Part shown: in pieces, positions 30,292 to 58,179 of the stretch
Layout: each line of letters opens with the position of its first letter
How positions within the stretch are numbered: position 1 is the stretch's first letter
Origin: Aricia agestis
Taxonomy: Eukaryota > Arthropoda > Insecta > Lepidoptera > Lycaenidae
Length of the DNA: 64,000 bases
NCBI RefSeq assembly: GCF_905147365.1
Contig: NC_056428.1
Coordinates: 2,758,001-2,822,000, forward strand
Direction: 5' to 3'
The notes under the pieces: generated by a model
Databases searched by the model: none
Told to the model about the DNA's origin: nothing
The model's input: the letters and a program-made list of their open reading frames with translations, nothing else
Made by a program: the position numbers and the translations under genes

Positions 30292-30795
30292 AGGAGCATT
30301 TTCAACTTTAGAACAATTACGTTCTATAATCATAGATGGCGCTAGAGTCGCATTCAATTTTTGATGGTATAAAGAACTATAACTTTATATAAAAGTTTAC
30401 AGGTACTTTTACGATATTTCCGAAATCAACGACCATTTCAGTCCGTTTCAATTCCACAAAGATTTAAATCGGTAGATAAGTATCTTCCTTGTTTTAAATG
30501 TGCTTTAGAACCAATTCCAAAAAAAGCCACTCATATACGAGAAATCTAGCCAGCTCAAATCAACAAGTATCTAACGATTTAAATCTTTCCACCTAACTAA
30601 TAATAATAAAAATATTAAAACAACGCATAAGCTAATCAATCTTTCGCCATTGTCTGATAAGTAAAAAAATCACTTTAAAGACAAGGACAAAACATGGTAC
30701 AGCTTATTCATGTGCTAATTTTTATTTCATCGTCGTTGCTATAATTGAATTTTGAAAGGGAGCGCGTGTAGTATCGCTCTTATATCGAGCGTCCA

Positions 30796-46328
<15,533 letters not shown>

Positions 46329-46664
46329 CTGAAACAATAGAAATACCGTTAGTTAAATCATAGATATTAAAATCGTTTCAGCAGTTTCAGATAAAGAAAA
46401 AAAAAGAAACTGACAGACAGACAGTCTCACGTTCAAAATAAGACTACATAATTCTTTAATAGCTCGGGATTTGGGAACCATAAATACTAATATTTTAAAG
46501 AAAGTCTCTGAAAAGATTTTGTAAGTTTGTGTAAGTAAATAATTATATTATTGTCTATTCCATTTTGGGAGGCCTATAACCTATTAATTATTGATTGGTA
46601 GATTGCAATCAGACATCGACACGTTATTGGTAGCTAATTACAATTAGCAATAATTGTACAATCG

Positions 46665-46818
46665 AGGAAATTGATTCCTAGGCAGATGGAGGACCTAAGT
46701 AATTTGGTCGCCTTACCTTACGTCAAACTCATCCGACAAATCACAGCTAACATTGAGTTGACATAATCCGACCAAATGACGTAAGTCGGTCAACTGCCTA
46801 GGAATCAATTTCCTCGAT
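46665..46818. mobile_element. MITE (154 bp)
   Basis: The ends ATCGAGGAAATTGATTCCTA and TAGGAATCAATTTCCTCGAT are perfectly inverted, followed by GGCAG / CTGCC. The centre is ACCAAATGACGTAAG-like. A diverged relative may lie near 57275-57350 (AAGAAATTGATTCATAGACA). Confidence 0.88.
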
Positions 46819-46849
46819 GGTACATTATTGATGGACAATGGACATGGGA

Positions 46850-48370
46850 ATTCACCAAGAATGGATTTTTAAAATTCCACCCCTAACAGGAGTTCAAAAG
46901 GGGATCAAAGTTTGTATGGCAGGGAACCTATTTCACACGAGCGAAGTCGGGTGACAAAGCTAATACATAAATGGGTTTTAACAATAATAAATTAAATGTA
47001 TTTGTTTTGTCTAACTGCTAGGTAATATCGTAAACATGAGTAATAATAATGTGGCTCCTAAATACATCTTTGTTCGTAAATATTTACTTATTCAGAAAGA
47101 AGATAAGAGATTTATGGGATATTAAAATTAATGTTGCGTTAGTAAAATATTTATTTATCACTAGCTGTCCCGGTGAACTTCGTGTCACTTTAAAACCTTC
47201 CCTGGACTTCTACTACGAATATTTTAGGACTAAAATTAGACCAATCCGTTCAGCCATTTTCGAGTTTTAGCGCGACTAACACATTTGAAAATCCATTTTT
47301 ATATATAAGAAGATAATAATTCATAACATTATTATGATATCATGTATGATGTATATTTATTTCTTATTTCATATTATGGACTAGTTTTGAAATAGATCAC
47401 ACAAGATGAATAAATCGACTCTAGACTCTACTTATTCGCTATGCTTATCCCCTTTATTCTAATGTTTTTTCATTGATGTTTTGTGAAACAAATGACTGCG
47501 TGCGGCTAAGTACTATTATTACTAAGTAAGTAAGAAGTTCCTTAGATTTTATCTATATATTAATACGTGAGCCAAAAACTTTGTATCCCTTATTTACGAA
47601 AAATGGAGAAACGTAGGTGAATGAAATTTTGCACAGTTATAGTTTACTAGCTGTTGCCCGCGACTTCGTTTATAGTTGTTCCCGTACATCGATTGAGTCG
47701 TTTGCGCGCAAATCAGAAAAGTATATTGTGTGGGAACCGCACATTTTTCCGGGACAAAAAACATTCCTTGTCCCAGATTCAAATTAGTATCTCCAATCTC
47801 CATGCCAACTTTCAACAAAATAGATTAAATAGTTTAGGCGAGAATCATTAAAGTTTATTGTGCGGGAACCGTTTATTTTCCGGGATAAAAAGTATCCCTT
47901 GTCCTTTCCCGAGACTGAAAGTATAGCCATACCAAATTTTATCAAAATATATTGAATAATCATAAAAGGTTTTATAATATTTTATTGAATAATCATAAAG
48001 AAGAGAAAGAAAGAGGCACTATTATAGAGTAAGAGTTATTTAATACTTTTTAGTTCATATTATTATTGTTTTTACCTTGGAATTCGGTTTTAATTTTTTG
48101 TTAAAAATAATAATTTCACTCTTTTTAGTTATCTACAAGAGTTTTTATGCGTAAATAACCACTACGAATGTTAACTATTCACATTATGTTACTGTAAGCG
48201 AAATTGTGGTAAATGCTTGCAATTATCGAAGCGATGCTGCATATTAAAAACTTTTATCTTTAAAGGTTCGGGAGTTATGTTTAGTGCCTTTGGACCAAGA
48301 GACACCTTCGTATGAACTTTCTCTTATTCGTAACATATGTTTAAGTTACATTTTAACCACTATGAGTCTT
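46850..48370. other. Upstream/intron region with dispersed repeat fragments
   Basis: It holds a short copy of the ACTAGCTGTCCCGGTGAACT repeat (47163-47310) and a CTAGCTGTTGCCCGCGACTT-type repeat (47649-47960, with two tandem GGGAACCG...TTTTCCGGGA sections). No exon was recognised. Confidence 0.6.
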
Positions 48371-49025
48371 TTGATAAATTTCAAGGATTTCTCTCGATTG
48401 CTCATAGATCCCATCATCAGCTCACCACTTTTGTAATTATTATACAAAATCAAGATTATATCCTATACAACAACACAAGAATTTTGAAAATCGGTCCACA
48501 AACAGCGAAATAATCATCAAAAACATCTGCTTCGATGCAAAATATCACGAAAAGCATCAATAATTGGGTCATAATGTGATGACCCATGCCATAATTATGA
48601 TTTTGATGATGATGATCAAATAAATTGATGTGTTGGCTTATGCCTTCAGTTCTCTAAACAACGCCGAAATCCACGAACCCGTATCTATAAGGATTCAAAA
48701 GTTCTGTTGGGTACCTTCGGATCCAGGGTATAACCTGATACAAATCTTACTTTTTGGTAGCATTTACCTCGAATGCTTCAGAAAAAACTGAAATCACTAT
48801 ATGTTTCCATACAAATTTTAAGGAGTCCCCTCGATTCCTCCAGGATCCCATCATCAAATCACCACTTTTGTGAACATGGTACCAAATTCGAGTTAAACCC
48901 TATACAACACAAAAAGAATTTTGAAAATCGGATCACAAACGGCTGAGTTATCGTTGAACATACAAAAAAAAAAAAAAAGATACATACAGCCGAACGTATA
49001 ACCTCCTCCTTTTTGGAGGTTAGAG
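48370..49025 (+). repeat. Dispersed repeat with internal tandem duplication
   Basis: TTTCTCTCGATTGCTCATAG with ATCCCATCATCAGCTCACCA recurs in diverged form at 48830-48900 (CCCTCGATTCCTCCAGGATC). A further relative is at 58180-58665. The segment ends near CTCCTCCTTTTTGGAGGTTA. Probably a LINE 3' remnant. Confidence 0.6.
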
Positions 49026-49029
49026 TCAA

Positions 49030-50465
49030 TACTTTTTTACAAAATATAGGTAGTACCATAGGGCGATCTCTAGTACTATTGATTTCGTCTTTGTAATTGC
49101 GCATCGATCTACATTTGTAGAGACAATGTTGACAAAAACGACCAGCATATTAATATACAATTTGTCCTTCCAACTATTTGCGTTCTGAATTATAAACATG
49201 CCACAGCAATTAAATATGAAACGTATTGCAATAACATAAAGCATAGTATCAATTGACGCGGTGCATAATTCGCGAATTCCAATTGTCGATTTTTTGTCTC
49301 TTTTATTTGCGTTGTTTTATATGGGTCAGACGAGATACACTACAACAGATGTTACAAATGATGAGTAAACAGGATGCGGCTGCAAATTGTTGATATAGTG
49401 TTTAAAATTGTTTCAGCATACGTATGCTAAAACAATTTATTTCCATCGGAAATGACAAGACCATAGTGATAGGTATGATACCAGCTGATACAGCTAAAGG
49501 TTGTAAAAATGTACAATTATAGACGTCAAACATGGCCAATATAATATCTCTACAATCTATACAGCTACATGATGTTAATCACCTGACCATAATGGACATT
49601 AATAGTGACCTTTTCGCCAACATGGATAGGCATTAGGCATAACGCAAAACGTTATGATCCAAACCACAAAGCAAGTCACAAAACTACATAATATTATATC
49701 AAGATAAGGTAAAAGCACTAATGGCAGACGCTTTAAGGAAACATGGAACATTTGAATGTTGTAAAATATATATTTATTAAAATAAAGGATTGATAACTTC
49801 TTCCATGTCTTCAGTAACTCTTACAAAATAAAACTATTATGATTATTTACTGACAAAAAAATAAAAAAATAAATTTTTGGTCTTTTTGTAAACTTAGTCA
49901 TAACAACTAATAGATAACATCACAGTAAACGAACATCACTAATAGTAGACACCAATATGAACTATTTTTGTTGACATAGAACATTACATTATATTTACTC
50001 GTAACATTTTTCCTATTATTAGGTATTTTTTTGCCGTTTTTCAAAAGATTTCATTTACTTCATCATAGTAACTACATGCATATGAAATATTATCCACGTT
50101 GTCTCCAGATTTTCTTCCATGCTAAAACTATCTTTCCTTTTATTTTTATTTTTCAGATATTTTTTCCAAGCAAATTTATTTTCAGTCTTTAGTTTCCATG
50201 CTTCTCTTGCCTCTTCTTCTTTCTTTTCTCAGCTCTCCTTTTTCTTCTTTTTACTGCTAAAAAACTAAAGCAATCGATTTTTAGATCAGACAAGGTCTAA
50301 TATTATGTCAATTTTTAGGTAGGTACAGTAATTTGTTAGCTTGTTAATAGAATTATATTTTCAGAGAATATTGATGATATTTGCAGTAGAATAAACTACA
50401 AAATAACTTAAGTATGTATTGCAAAATGATGATATGAGTTCCATGTCATCTATTAGGTTTTTTAC
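49030..50465. other. AT-rich sequence without a recognisable gene
   Basis: Nothing with coding character or clear repeat structure was seen. Confidence 0.5.
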
Positions 50466-50469
50466 ATAT

Positions 50470-50805
50470 TTTTTTTTTTATGAAATAAGGGGGCAAACGA
50501 GCAAACGGGTCACCTGATGGAAAGCAACTTCCGTCGCCCATGGACACTCGCAGCATCAGAAGAGCTGCATGTGCGTTGCCGGCCTTTTAAGAGGGAATAA
50601 GGTAATAGGGGAGGGTAGGGAAGGGAAGGGAATAGGGGAAGGTAGGAAAGGGAATAGGGTAGGGGATTGGGCCTCCGGTAAACTCACTCACTCGGCGAAA
50701 CACAGCGCGAGCGCTGTTTCACGCCGGTTTTCTGTGAGAACGTGGTATTTATCCGGTTGAGCCGGCCCATTCGTGCCGAAGCATGGCTCTCCCACGTATA
50801 ATTTT
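50470..50805 (+). repeat. SINE-like family B, near full-length copy
   Basis: Starts TTTTTTTTATGAAATAAGGG and ends ATGGCTCTCCCACGTA. The G/A-rich middle (GGGAAGGGAAGGGAATAGGG) is variable in length between copies. Confidence 0.85.
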
Positions 50806-51299
50806 CAAGAACTAATAGTAGACACCCTTTATATTGTTAGGGAAAATGGATAAAAAATCATAAATAAACATTAATTAATGTAAACAACATGACCATTAAT
50901 CCAATGAAATCAATAGAAATTACAAATAATCAAATAAATGTATTCAAAACTTACGTGCAAAATTTCGCCTTCCTTAACCTATTTGCTAAGAAACTGCCGA
51001 GCGCGTGTTGACGCGGTAACATTTTTTACGAAAAATGATCTCATTTTAAAATGTTGTTCCTGAAGGCATCCCTAATATATTTTTACACGTCAACAGATAA
51101 CTTGAGAAGCTTATAAAATTTATAGTGTTGAGAAAAAATTAGACTAATTCTTATTTTTATGGTATGTTTGTCGTAAGTGTCATCTATTAGTTCCGAGTCT
51201 ACCATTAGTGCTTTTACCTTATATCAAGATTCAAGAGTATGAAATAACTCCCCTATTATAAAATCTCAAATTTATGTCTCATGCTTTGGGACCACGACT

Positions 51300-51645
51300 C
51301 CGCATCTCACGCTCAAATCTCACTAAAAAAAACAACCTAACAGTTTTACAATGGAGTTAGCTAACATCGTCGTGCCGGGCCGCGCATGGTACGGCGCGCG
51401 CGCACGGCCCCGACTTGTTGACATGCATTTCGTGTACGTGTGTACCTCGATTGTGCTGTTTCAGTTTGGCTTGTGCTTCGATTCAACCAGGATTCTATTC
51501 GAATCTCATGCTCAATCTAAAAAAGCGAATCTAATAAGTAATAACAAATACTTCCACAATGGAGTTAGCTAGAGTTGCGTTCGGTACCGGGCTGCGCATG
51601 GTACGGCGCACGCGCACGAGCGCGACCCCGACTTGTTGACATACG
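51300..51645 (+). repeat. Two-copy tandem repeat (~209-bp period) with a GC-rich core
   Basis: ACAATGGAGTTAGCTA followed within 25-35 bp by CGCGCATGGTACGGCGC (first copy) or TGCGCATGGTACGGCGC (second) and CCCCGACTTGTTGACAT occurs at about 51349 and 51558. Upstream CTCACGCTCAAATCTCA parallels CTCATGCTCAATCTAAA. Only two copies were seen. Confidence 0.75.
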
Positions 51646-51663
51646 TCTCTACTCTCTTGTGTG

Positions 51664-52245
51664 GATCGTCTTTCACGCCAAAACTACCGAACCGATTGTA
51701 ATAAAATTTTGTATACAGATAGTCTAAAGCCTGAGAAAGGACATAGGCTGGAAAAAAGGGTTGTAAGGGGGTGAAAATACGAAAATTTGTTCAAATTAAG
51801 TTAGTTCCAAAATTCATACTAGATGGCGCCGTGCGTCTCTTACATCGCGCTAACGCTTGTCGAACATCTTTCTATAAGAGGTGGTATCATCATAATGTAT
51901 TTGAGTTTTGATTTTTTTCGATTGTTATTTCTTTTTTACGTTATTTAATAAGTCAGTGCTTTATATTATATACAGTGACGTAACCTTAAACCTATCAAAG
52001 ATAAATAGTTTATGGGTAAAGTTGTGTAATTGGGGGGCTAAATAAGCTTTAAAATTTGGCATAAAATATAAAGTTTAATTTATTTAAATTAAACTTTATA
52101 TTATGTGCACACTGCACAGCTGTTTTGATTAAAGGGGTACCAGGGTTTTTTTTATAAATGCTTTTGATACCAATTTTGTTGACATCGCGCGCTATAAACT
52201 GAAGTCCACGCGGACGAAGTCGCGGGCAACAGCTAGTATAGTATA
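51664..52245 (+). repeat. Truncated copy of the 2.8-5.5 kb repeat plus CAGCTAGTA-tailed repeat end
   Basis: CTTTCACGCCAAAACTACCG at 51670 through GATGGCGCCGTGCGTCTCTT matches the repeat block at 2790-5530. A separate tail ACGAAGTCGCGGGCAACAGC, then TAGTATAGTA, closes the region at about 52240. Confidence 0.7.
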
Positions 52246-52365
52246 AGTAGAAAAACTAAGGATCTGAATAGTAGTACTCTTGCGTACATCAAGGGTCCGA
52301 TTTTTGGTCTATTTTAAACACTAGCAAATTCAAACGCATAAAACTTATAAGTAATTATAATGGTG

Positions 52366-52607
52366 ATGATGATGAAGTTAGAGTAAAAACACAAGATTAG
52401 TACACGTTATTACTTATTACTAACGCACAGTGTGATTAAGATGATCGCATTGGTGGCGATGATGATGAAGCCAGAGTAAATAGCCCAAGAGCCGTAGTGC
52501 CCGTAGTACACGCTGTTACCAACGATTAGTATACTGATGATGATGAAGCCCAAGTAAATAGCACAGTCGTAGTCCACGCAACTGCAGGGCTTCCCGACGA
52601 CGGACAA
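52366..52607 (-). pseudogene. Candidate membrane-protein fragment or minisatellite
   Basis: A minus-strand 65-codon frame (52410-52607) reads YDCAIYLGFIIISILIVGNS, then YYGHYGSWAIYSGFIIIATN, two similar hydrophobic segments. The DNA is a degenerate ~80-100-bp repeat, each unit having TTCATCATCATC followed by a TACTAATC- or TACTCTG-like part, with a third, non-coding unit down to about 52366. It might derive from a small tetraspan-type protein or be a simple minisatellite that happens to read as a membrane segment. No family is assigned. Confidence 0.25.
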
Positions 52608-53624
52608 TTAACCTCAAACTGGTTCTCACGACGATGTTACGTCCGAGAGTACACTCAGCCTAATATCTCCTGATCAATATGTACACATAGAGCTTTTAGT
52701 ATAGTTATTTTGCCAAATACGTTTTACTATATTAAGCAAACGTTCCTCTCGAATCAGCCTACAGCGCGAGCGGTCAAACGTATAAATATATAAGTGGCGT
52801 ATTTTTTTTTTAGTTTTGACAAATCTTTTTAAATATTTTTATAAAATTATCTGGTATTAATCTACAGAATTTCTTACAGACTGTACAATAACACTGTACG
52901 CATCTAACTCCGATTATTTGATTACAAACATTACAACTCACGATATGTAATCATTAAAATTGTATATGGCCATCGATAAAATAATAATCATTCACCTACA
53001 ATCTGAAAATTGGATGTATCCAGTGTTTAAGCACTAGTCGTTGCCGGGGACCGAAGCACATTATGCCATTTTACTGTTCTCTTCTATGATCTATCTACGT
53101 AGCTTTACTGATTTCCTTGATTGTGAGAAATATTACAAGATCTCTCTAAGCTCAGTATGACATCTAGACAAAAAAGGCTTACGATTTTAATGGATGTCCA
53201 TCAATGTTTAAGAGCGTCCCTATATTTCACGTTGAGCCATCAATAGAATTGGCATGTATTCTCATTCAGTATTTCTACCTCTATTACTTTCTCCTGACTT
53301 TCAATATATTTCACATCCATCCATCATGTAGAGATTGTTATCAGCTGTTACTACCGCTATTTCTGACGTATATTTTCGGATCAGCGAACATTTTGCAACA
53401 TTTCTGGGTAAATACTGTTGTTAATACCAAACAAAAATTGCAACATTCGCAACAAACTAATACGGATACAGCACCGACATTGAGTATTGACATTATAAAA
53501 GTTTCATTACTTTCACCAGTTCAGTGTGTATTAACCAATATTTTTGCAACGTATCAAATATCAACAGCTTTATAATAAAACCAACTATATCTTAGGCTTA
53601 CAGAGGCTTTAGCCTATACTACAT

Positions 53625-53962
53625 GGGACGTGGGAGAGCCATGCTTCGGCACGAATGGGCCGACCTCGACCGGAGAGATACCACGTCCTCACAGAAAATC
53701 GGCGTGAAACAGCGCTTCCGCTGTGTTTCGGCGAGTAAGTGAGTTTACCGGAGGCCCAATCCCCTACCCTTTTCCTTTCCCTACCCTCCCCTATTTCCTT
53801 CCGTACCCTCCCCTATTCCCTTCCCTACCTATTACCCCTTAGAAGGCCGGCAACGCACCTGCAGCTTTTTTGATGCTGCGAGTGTCCATGGGCGACGGAA
53901 GTTGCTTTCCATCATGTGACCCGTTTGCTCGTTTGCCCCCTTATTTCATAAAAAAAAACTGC
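53625..53962 (-). repeat. SINE-like family B, reverse near full-length copy
   Basis: Starts GGGACGTGGGAGAGCCATGC, includes TGGGCCGACCTCGACCGGAG and ends CGTTTGCCCCCTTATTTCAT followed by an A run. Confidence 0.85.
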
Positions 53963-54087
53963 CTATATTATAATAAACTTAAGATAGCTCACCTTTTCCA
54001 TGCCAACAAAAGTTAAGATCAAACCAAAGCAATTCATTTCACTGCCTTTTTGGCACGTCAGGATTAACAATAATTATTGTAGATTAT

Positions 54088-54306
54088 ACAGGTTGTAACA
54101 AAACTAAGTGATAATAATTTAGGGTGTGTACGTGTTCCTCGTAGAGAGTTCACTGTGAAGAAGACCAAATATTTTCACTTTTGTATGGGGAAAATCGTGA
54201 CGTGAAAAAAATTTGGTCTTTCAGCGCTGCTACTTTCACAGTGTACTCTCTATAAGGAACACGTACACACCCCAAAGTATTATCGCTTAGTTTTGTACAC
54301 ACTGTA
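54088..54306. mobile_element. MITE (219 bp)
   Basis: ACAAAACTAAGTGATAATA and GGGTGTGTACGTGTTCCTC at the left pair with GAGGAACACGTACACACCCC-like and TATTATCGCTTAGTTTTGT at the right. Inner arms AAGACCAAAT / ATTTGGTCTT complete the fold. Confidence 0.87.
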
Positions 54307-54342
54307 GAGCGCATAAAATTCCTTTTGAACCACGTGGTTCTT

Positions 54343-54541
54343 ATGGCGGCTCTCGACATAGGCGAACGCGTTGGCCAACGCGTCTGCAGACGCGTTGGCC
54401 CAATGTGTAGAACGGGCGTTCGCGCGTTGGCCAACGTCTAAATACCTACGGCCAACGCGCGAACGCCCGTTCTACACATTGGGCCAACGCGTCTGCAGAC
54501 GCGTTGGCCAACGCGTTTGCCTATGTCGAGAGCCGCCATTA
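54343..54541. mobile_element. Near-perfect 200-bp palindrome made of nested palindromes
   Basis: The outer arms ATGGCGGCTCTCGACATAGG and CCTATGTCGAGAGCCGCCAT are exact. Each arm itself contains GGCCAACGCGTCTGCAGACG, part of a 32-bp perfect palindrome centred on CTGCAG, and GAACGGGCGTTCGCGCGTTG or its complement. The spacer (about 54438-54448) is only about 12 bp. Composition is GC-rich in AT-rich surroundings. Confidence 0.92.
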
Positions 54542-54549
54542 TACAAAGT

Positions 54550-55198
54550 AGATTTGATAAAATGTAAATAGCATGATTTAACGTCTTAGAAGTAAATACA
54601 TTTTGTTCAAAATCTATTTACAATTCTTTTATCAATTTTGCCTCTACGCTATATTTTACGGATTCTATCTACGGATTCAGTCTTTTGTAATATTGTGATC
54701 GAACAATGGCCACTGAATGCCATTGCCATAAAAATAAATTGAATATTATTGGCCGTCCGTACTATGAATACTGATTTATTTGTACAGTTCAAAGAGTAAA
54801 CCTTGACATTAGTCAGCCATCAGACATTGCCTGCTGCTGACTGCCTAAAAAGATATAAGGAAAAGGAACCTTAAAATACAAGCAAGGTTGCTTTGAAGTA
54901 CCAATACGCAAATGTCGCAAAATTATATTTAAAAAATATGACCCCCATATTAGTCCTTTAAATATAAGAAGTGGCGATGATTTTTTCGTATTCAGAGAAA
55001 ACCCATTTAAAGTGCACATTGCACAATATGCAGGAATCTGATCAGTAAAGGGGAAAGGCATAGAGGTTGGAGTTATAGAAACAACACTGGTAGATTCTCT
55101 ACTAGAGGTTTATCAAGTATCCTTACTCCACATAAGGTAGGTATCTTTATTCATCAACGGCCTAGTCATGGAATCAGCTGGCTAATAGCTGCTGCCTG
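54550..55198. other. Sequence without a recognisable gene
   Basis: A minus frame at 54813-55061 is open but unrecognised. No repeat structure was seen. Confidence 0.5.
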
Positions 55199-55654
55199 CT
55201 ACACATTCACTACGCCGACTGTACCCGTCCATCTATTACATCGCATTCCATTGTACCGACGACCTTCTGTCTGTCCGTCAATTTGACTTGTTAACATGGC
55301 GGTTCGGGACTCGCGAGGGAGGGGAGGAACACTGATTGGGCATTCTATTTTTGGACCACACTGGAGGGAAATTTCGTTGGTTATCGCGTTTGTTACGTTT
55401 GTTGTATTGGAGATCTCTAAAATATTCAGCATTAATTGTAGCGACAACAATTTATGAGACACCGTCTGAAGAATAGGTTCCTGCAGAGCGATTATGTATC
55501 TTGGGACAGCAATAAAACAGGGCATTGAGAGCAGATATTCTACAATTCGCCAGTTCTGCATCTTACAAGAACACACTGCCGTTTCTCTTTTGGCCCAACA
55601 GGTGCAGCCAGATACCTTCTTCATTCTATAAAAGCTGAAAGTTTTTCTGTACAT
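55199..55654 (-). CDS. Unassigned open reading frame, 151 codons
   Basis: The longest open frame in this AT-rich part of the window that overlaps no recognised repeat. It begins MYRKTFSFYRMKKVSGCTCW and includes EYLLSMPCFIAVPRYIIALQ and LLSLQLMLNILEISNTTNVT. No domain, signal peptide or splice context is convincing. It could be a decayed gene copy, a young ORF or chance. Its composition is more balanced than the flanks. Confidence 0.25.
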   Translation of the reverse strand: MYRKTFSFYRMKKVSGCTCWAKRETAVCSCKMQNWRIVEYLLSMPCFIAVPRYIIALQEPILQTVSHKLLSLQLMLNILEISNTTNVTNAITNEISLQCGPKIECPISVPPLPRESRTAMLTSQIDGQTEGRRYNGMRCNRWTGTVGVVNV

Positions 55655-55659
55655 TTCCG

Positions 55660-56150
55660 TGTAAGAGCCATCAGTGACTATGGAGTTAGAGTTTGTACGT
55701 TATGACGAAATTCTGGCATACTCTATTTGGGTACGAAATAATATCACTTTTCTTACACATGGGGGCTGTTTACTCAGCTCTGTGATGTCATAATCATTCG
55801 TAACAACATTCACCTGTAGGCAGCGGTTCCGGTAGATAATTTCGTATCCAATATCGTGTCCTTGATATAGATCTCGCGATTTAAGATACTTTTACTGTTC
55901 AATATTATTTACATTCAAAACTGTAAGATGATATAATACTGTATAATTTATTGTCAGTTTATTACGCTGAAATTTTTGACTTGCTAAAATATTCGCATGA
56001 AGCACCGATTCTGCTAAAGTAATTAAACATTAACTCAGCGTCTAACCAGTTTTGAATCTTGATCTTATCAAACAGAAAAATAATATTCTCATACTTATTA
56101 CAAGTTTTTATAGTAATTATAGCAATCATAACGTTGATATGGCATTTAAT
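55660..56150. other. Sequence without a recognisable gene
   Basis: Nothing recognised. Confidence 0.5.
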
Positions 56151-56157
56151 AATAACA

Positions 56158-56225
56158 TCATATCGAGACTGTGTCGAGTCACTTCAGAGTCTCTCGAGTC
56201 TCGACACAGTCTCGATATGATATTC
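56158..56225. repeat. Short perfect-armed hairpin
   Basis: The arms ATATCGAGACTGTGTCGAG and CTCGACACAGTCTCGATAT flank a loop that itself contains GAGTCTCTCGAGTCTC. It could be a small MITE end pair or a hairpin-forming simple repeat. Confidence 0.8.
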
Positions 56226-56229
56226 TCGA

Positions 56230-57765
56230 CTCGAGACCTCAAGTTCAAATATCCTAAAATTACAAACATATTTTATCCTTTCAGCTTTAAAATATCCGAG
56301 AATATCTAAGCAAGTCATTTCTACATAACAGATGAATAAAGTGACGCAACAGTACGCCGGTTCACGACACGTCCCAACGTTGGGCAACGTTTGCCCAACC
56401 TCCGGTGCAGAGATGAGACGGATCTGTCATTGCGACAGAGTAAACGACCAATTAGAGTCCTAATGGTGGCAATAGAAATGTTTAGAGTTTGTACTAGAGA
56501 CGATGATATCAAAACTCAGGATATTATGGCAAAACGTATATTTCTCAGAAAATTTTCATAGGAGATAGTCATCTACGACATTATCAAAATGGACTAAAGA
56601 AACCATGAAGTAGTCATCTTCATATAAAATGACCAGGCCAGGTTAAAAATTACCTGGTAAGGCATTAATAAAATTAAGTGCCTAATGGTTTAGAAGCATG
56701 CCAATTGTTAATTGATGGAACCCAATCGTAATTTTGATAGAGACGTAATACAGTTTGCAGAATATGCTTCATTAGCTTACCACTTTTTAGGATAAAATGT
56801 TTAATTCTTTCAAGCCGACGGAAAGAAACTTAGAATATAGTAGTTTTATTGCAGGATTAATGGTGTGTGTATGAGTTCTAAAAGTTAAAATTAATATGGT
56901 AATTTAAAATTTTTAGATCCAACTCTGCCTTTCCAAAAAATACTGCGTGCAAAAAAATACTTTTTTTTGCTGTGCACAAATAAAGACATTTACAAATTTG
57001 AAAACAAATAAGCAATATCCACTAGAAAGCGTAACCAACGAATTCACATTCATCAAATTCGCGACCAACAAACCCGAATGATAAACAAGAGTTCAAAAAT
57101 GCAGGTCATATCCATTGTACGCGCTGGTATTCGGTCGGTGTGTCGCTTGGAATACAATAAGTAAAAGTATACCTACAATGCAATGAATTGTTACGAGTTC
57201 ACAAAGTATGTACTCGTATGTATGAAATTCATATATACGAGTTATTCATACTATGAATAACATAGTACCATCTAAGAAATTGATTCATAGACAGTTGACA
57301 AACCTACGGCGTTTGGTTGGATTATGTCAGTTCCATGCTACTTGCTAGTTGTCACAATAGACATAACGACCAGTAGTTCGACTGCAAAGAGACGGACAGG
57401 TTTCAATATCTGTCAAATTCGTCGGGTTTCACTAGGATTATGAACGGAATGTGCCTCGCGCTGGCTGATATAATTTATTTTTAAATATTTAAAATAAAGA
57501 TTTCAAAATTGGATTCTGACAATTTTAATCACATGTGCCAAAACACCAACAACAATACGACCAAAGAGGAACACGTTAATCGAATATGTCATAGTTTTAA
57601 ATTCGTAGGTAACAAGTTAACAACCCTAGCGACGATTTTCGTCATAATACGTCAAATTTAAAAATTTCAACATCAGTTCTAAGTCGGCATACTCTATCAT
57701 TCTGTCTACACTGCTAGTTGTGATCTGTTGTCTGGGTTTGACAAAACGCGACCAAATTATATAAT
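56230..57765. other. Sequence without a recognisable gene
   Basis: No exon was recognised. A possible relative of the 46665 MITE end lies near 57275. Confidence 0.5.
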
Positions 57766-57769
57766 ACTA

Positions 57770-58110
57770 GATGTCCCGCGCGGCTTCGCCCGCGTAAATT
57801 AGGAATTTTACGGAAACCGGATATTTTCCCATAAAAATAGCTCTTATGTCCCTACTCCCTTCACTTGGTTTACTCTATATCTGTGCCAAATATTGCCATA
57901 AAAATTACTCCAGTAGTTCGTAATTTCTAATATTTCCCCCGTTCTTCCTACATTTTCCTGAGTTTCTTCGGTCGTATTAGTCTTAGCGTGATAATATATA
58001 GCCTATAGTCTTACTCGATAAATTTTTAAGTTTTTAAATCGGACCAGTAGTTCCTGAGATTGGCGCGTTCAAGCAAACATACTCTCAAGCAATATTAAGT
58101 ATAGATTTTT
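57770..58110 (+). repeat. Dispersed repeat (CTAGATGTCCCGCGCGGCTT)
   Basis: Starts TACTAGATGTCCCGCGCGGC, includes TCTGTGCCAAATATTGCCAT and CCAGTAGTTCGTAATTTCTA, and ends near GCAATATTAAGTATAGATTT. Related to 39889-40085. It is non-coding. Confidence 0.7.
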
Positions 58111-58179
58111 TTCAATTATCGCTTGACAAACTCGAGTCTCGATCTAAAAGACTATGCAAAGTACCAATAACAGGGTCAT

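Noticed and set aside
53204..53575. 123-codon plus-strand ORF
   Set aside because: Hydrophobic but with no recognisable family, no start context or splice support. Considered chance or decayed sequence.
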